NCBI RefSeq assembly: GCF_008634025.1
Contig: NZ_PDCM01000002.1
Span: 3,311,001 to 3,375,000, forward strand
Length of the DNA stretch: 64,000 nucleotides
Source of the DNA: Streptomyces albofaciens JCM 4342
GTDB lineage: Bacteria; Actinomycetota; Actinomycetes; Streptomycetales; Streptomycetaceae
Direction of reading: 5' to 3'
Shown here piece after piece: positions 61,406 to 64,000 of this stretch (its first letter is position 1; every line of letters begins with the position of its first letter). The notes below the pieces were generated by a model. That model saw nothing but the letters and a program-made list of their open reading frames with translations, did not search any database and was not told where the DNA came from. Both the position numbers and the translations under genes were made by a program.

Positions 61406-63127
61406 ATGTCCGTGTCGCTGCTGCATCTGCCCGTCCGGTGGCTCAAGCGCCCCTACTGGGACGCGCCCGACCCCTCCTGGGTCGTCCGCCGCTGGCCCGA
61501 CCTCACCGCCTGCTGCGTCGCGGCCCTCTTCTTCTGGCTCTCCCTCACCCCGTCGCTGCTCCCCCGCCCGTGGTACCTCCAGGGCCTGGTCGGCGGCATC
61601 ACGGCCGCCATCGGCTACGCCCTCGGAGCCGCGGCGAGCGGCCTCTTCCGCGCGCTGTGCCGGCGCCGCCCCGGTGAACGCGCCCGCGCCCGCTGCTGGC
61701 TGGCCTTCCACGTCCTCGGCATCGTGCTCTCCACGGCGGCCGTCTCCTGGAGCGCCCACGCGCAGCGCCGCCTCCGCCGTCTCCAGGAGGTCGAGCCCTC
61801 CCTGGTCTGGCACACGCCGATGATCATTGTGATCGCGGTGGCGGTCTGCGCGCTGCTGGTGCTGCTGGCCCGGTGCGTACGGCTGACGGCCCGCCGGCTC
61901 GCCCGGTTCTTCGGCCGCTGGGTGCCGCGCCCGGCGGCGTACGCGATCGGCGTGGCGCTGACCGCCCTCCTGGTCGCCATCGGCTCCAAGGACGTCCTGT
62001 ACGAGCGCGGTTTCATCGACATCGTGGACCGTATCTCCAAGGCCGCGAACCTGAGCACCGCCGACGGCATCACCCAGCCCCCCTCCGCCTACGTCTCCGG
62101 CGGCCCCACCTCCGTGGTCGACTGGACGGAACTGGGCGCCGAGGGCCGCAACTTCATCGGCTCGGTGCCCCGCAAGCGGGACATCGCCGCCTTCACCGGC
62201 CGCCCCGCCAAGGACCCGGTACGGGTGTACGTCGGCGAACAGGAGGGCGGTGACGCGCACTTCCGGCGCACCGCCGACCTCGCCGTACAGGAACTGGAGC
62301 GCACCGGCGGCTTCGGCCGCAAGGTGCTGGCGCTGCTGGGCACCACGGGCAGCGGCTGGGTGGACCCGCGGATGCCGGAGCCGCTGGAGTACATGTACGG
62401 CGGCGACTCGGCGATCGTCGCGACCCAGTACTCGTACCTGCCGTCCTGGATCTCCTTCCTGGTCGACAAGGAGCAGGCGGCGCGGGACGCCCGCGCGGTG
62501 TTCGACGCCGTGTACGCCAAGTGGTCCACACTGCCCGCCGACGACCGGCCGAAGCTGGTGGTCGGCGGCGAGAGCCTGGGGACGTACGCGACCGAGGCGG
62601 CGTTCGACGGCCTGGACGACATGCTCGGCAAGGTGGACGGCGCGCTGCTGGCGGGGCCGCCCAACGTCAGCCCCGTATGGAAGGAAGTGACCGCCGGGCG
62701 CGATCCCGGCAGCCCGGTGTGGCGGCCGGAGTACGACCGGGGACGGCATGTCCGCTTCGCCCAGTATCCGGAGCGGGACCTCAAGCGCCCGGACGGGCCG
62801 TGGGAGCACCCCCGGGTGGTCTACCTCCAGAACGCCTCCGACCCGGTGGTGTGGTGGACGCCCGACCTGCTCTGGCACCGGCCCGCCTGGCTCGACCGGC
62901 CGCTCGGCCCGGACGTCACCGAAGAGATGCGCTTCTGGCCCGTCATCACTTTCTGGCAGACGACGGTCGACCTGGCGGTGTCCTTCGGCGCGCCGCCGCC
63001 GCACGGGCACCGTTACGGCACCGGAGCGGTCGACGGCTGGGCGGCGGTCGTCCCGCCGCCGGGCTGGACCGCACAGGACACGGCCCGGCTGCGCGCGTAC
63101 GAGGGCGCGAAGGACGCGCCGTACTGA
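61406..63127 (+). CDS. Membrane-anchored alpha/beta hydrolase (Abhydrolase_9 type)
   Basis: A 573-aa protein. The N-terminal half has four hydrophobic segments: LTACCVAALFFWLSLTPSLL, LVGGITAAIGYALGAAASG, IIVIAVAVCALLVLLARCV and AYAIGVALTALLVAIGS. The C-terminal hydrolase domain has FIGSVPRKRDIAAFTGRPAK, VVGGESLGTYATEAAF (GxSxG-like GESLG nucleophile) and YLQNASDPVVWW. The late histidine is probably in PHGHRYG. This layout matches the actinobacterial family with a dedicated N-terminal membrane domain; activity is uncharacterised. ATG 61406 was chosen because CATAAT ends 8 nt upstream, suggesting a leaderless start; ATG 61397 is the alternative. Confidence 0.85.
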   Translation: MSVSLLHLPVRWLKRPYWDAPDPSWVVRRWPDLTACCVAALFFWLSLTPSLLPRPWYLQGLVGGITAAIGYALGAAASGLFRALCRRRPGERARARCWLAFHVLGIVLSTAAVSWSAHAQRRLRRLQEVEPSLVWHTPMIIVIAVAVCALLVLLARCVRLTARRLARFFGRWVPRPAAYAIGVALTALLVAIGSKDVLYERGFIDIVDRISKAANLSTADGITQPPSAYVSGGPTSVVDWTELGAEGRNFIGSVPRKRDIAAFTGRPAKDPVRVYVGEQEGGDAHFRRTADLAVQELERTGGFGRKVLALLGTTGSGWVDPRMPEPLEYMYGGDSAIVATQYSYLPSWISFLVDKEQAARDARAVFDAVYAKWSTLPADDRPKLVVGGESLGTYATEAAFDGLDDMLGKVDGALLAGPPNVSPVWKEVTAGRDPGSPVWRPEYDRGRHVRFAQYPERDLKRPDGPWEHPRVVYLQNASDPVVWWTPDLLWHRPAWLDRPLGPDVTEEMRFWPVITFWQTTVDLAVSFGAPPPHGHRYGTGAVDGWAAVVPPPGWTAQDTARLRAYEGAKDAPY

Positions 63128-63182
63128 GCCGGACGCCGTTCAGGGCCCGTGGCACGGCCCCGGCCGGGCGCCCGTCAGGTGC

Positions 63183-64000
63183 TCAGTCCTGCGGGTCGGC
63201 CCCCTTCGGCGGGGTCGGCGCGATGTCCAGGGCCGTGGCGCCGTGCGGGGGCGGCGCCATGCGCAGGGCCTGTTCGCGGGAGTACGAACGGAGGTAGCCG
63301 ACGACGGTGTTGGTGACCGCGACCAGCGGCACCGCGACCACCGCGCCGCCGATGCCGGCGATCAGGCCGCCCGCGGCCACCGACAGGATGACGGCGAGCG
63401 GGTGGACCCGTACCGCGCGACCCAGGATGAAGGGCTGCAGGATGTGCCCCTCGATCTGCTGCACCGCCAGCACCACCGCGAGCACCATCAGCGACGCGAA
63501 GACGCCCTGCGTCACCAGCGCGACCACGCACGCCAGGGCGCCGGAGACCACCGCGCCCACCAGCGGGATGAACGCGAACAGGAAGATGAAGACGGCGAGC
63601 GGCACGGCCAGCGGCACGTCGAGGAAGTAGATGCCGATGCCGATGAAGATGGCGTCGATCAGCGCCACTATCACCGTCCCGCGCACATAGGCGGTCAGCG
63701 TGCGCCAGGCGCGCGGGCCGGCGCCCGCCACGCCCTCGCGCGCCGCGCTCGGCACCAGCTTGAGCACCCAGTTCCAGATGCGCCGGCCGTCGTACAGCAG
63801 GAAGAGCGTGGTGAACATCGCCAGCAGGATGCCGGTGAGCACCTCCAGGACCACGGTCACGCCCTCCAGCCCGGCCGAGGTGATGGCCTGGGTGTTGGCG
63901 CCGACCGCGTCCTGGAGGTTCTTGGCAATGTTGTTGATCTGGTCCTCGGTCACATGGAACGGACTCTTGAGGAGCCAGCCCTTCAGCTCGGTGATGCCTT
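63183..64000 (-). CDS. AI-2E family transporter (truncated by window edge)
   Basis: C-terminal 272 or so residues of a PerM/TqsA-like membrane protein. From the right edge: GITELKGWLLKSPFHVTEDQ, a helix-rich region (VTVVLEVLTGILLAMFTTLF, LTAYVRGTVIVALIDAIFIG, LAVPLAVFIFLFAFIPLVGA), then the family signature GHILQPFILGRAVRVHPLAV, LSVAAGGLIAGIGGAVVAVP and a cytoplasmic Pro/Ala tail. Members export small molecules or act as Na+/H+ antiporters, and AI-2 transport is not implied. The N-terminus lies beyond 64000. It is convergent with the alpha/beta hydrolase gene. Confidence 0.9.
   Translation of the reverse strand, partial: GITELKGWLLKSPFHVTEDQINNIAKNLQDAVGANTQAITSAGLEGVTVVLEVLTGILLAMFTTLFLLYDGRRIWNWVLKLVPSAAREGVAGAGPRAWRTLTAYVRGTVIVALIDAIFIGIGIYFLDVPLAVPLAVFIFLFAFIPLVGAVVSGALACVVALVTQGVFASLMVLAVVLAVQQIEGHILQPFILGRAVRVHPLAVILSVAAGGLIAGIGGAVVAVPLVAVTNTVVGYLRSYSREQALRMAPPPHGATALDIAPTPPKGADPQD

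Overview
The window reads as chromosomal core DNA of a Streptomyces or a close relative. Base composition is very GC-rich, third codon positions are almost all G or C, and GTG and TTG starts are common. The gene set is typical of the genus: a WhiB-like protein, Lsr2, OxyR-AhpCD, a DUF6542 protein, a SPOR-domain micro-protein and several SpoIIE/anti-sigma-type kinase-phosphatases. From memory, the order (peptide-binding lipoproteins, typA, sdh operon ... ychF, ppgK, ispH, xseAB, glpX, whiB-like, fumarases, catalase, PBP, oxyR, ahpCD) matches a conserved block of the S. coelicolor chromosome. No rRNA, tRNA, CRISPR array, insertion sequence or prophage gene was recognised.

Layout. 0-7 kb: a truncated oligopeptide-binding lipoprotein, the translational GTPase TypA and a second binding lipoprotein. 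7-11 kb: a small coiled-coil protein and a succinate dehydrogenase operon (membrane anchor, flavoprotein, iron-sulfur subunit). 11-16 kb: a large PAS/GAF/SpoIIE/HATPase regulator, a stand-alone HATPase, a Nudix hydrolase and a 59-residue SPOR protein. 16-24 kb: an amino acid permease, a GntR/UTRA regulator, a PIG-L deacetylase, a small island with atypical codon use (alpha/beta hydrolase and membrane protein) and YchF. 24-31 kb: DUF6542 protein, polyphosphate glucokinase, IspH, a second amino acid permease and exonuclease VII. 31-40 kb: nitroreductase, DUF4245 protein, GlpX, a WhiB-like protein, a DUF1707 protein, class I and class II fumarases and a DUF402 protein. 40-48 kb: methyltransferase, second SpoIIE/HATPase protein, catalase, class A PBP and an SPFH/ribbon-helix-helix pair. 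48-58 kb: a duplicated ABC export locus with two near-identical ATPases, three divergent FtsX-type permeases and one intact PadR regulator. 58-64 kb: OxyR, an Lsr2 gene lying between OxyR and AhpC, AhpC-AhpD, a membrane alpha/beta hydrolase and a truncated AI-2E-type transporter.

How it works together. Central carbon and respiration are represented by SDH, both fumarases, GlpX and glucokinase. Peroxide defence is represented by catalase, OxyR and AhpCD. A clear DmdR1/IdeR-type iron box lies before the iron-sulfur fumarase, with the iron-free fumarase immediately downstream. The 48-58 kb block looks like a PadR-controlled, MacB-like export or resistance locus that has grown by duplication. Its first unit keeps the operator-like leader and what looks like the start of padR, but the rest of that gene is missing.

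The most unusual sequence-level feature is a set of tandem arrays (unit lengths 6, 12, 24, 29, 33 bp and an irregular 20-27 bp one) that begin at or overlap the stop codon of a gene, so that the gene's last bases and stop are repeated downstream. Several other intergenic regions consist mostly of degenerate minisatellites rich in CGTACGG. About ten genes also show a TANNNT hexamer 6-7 nt before the start codon, the usual pattern of leaderless transcripts.
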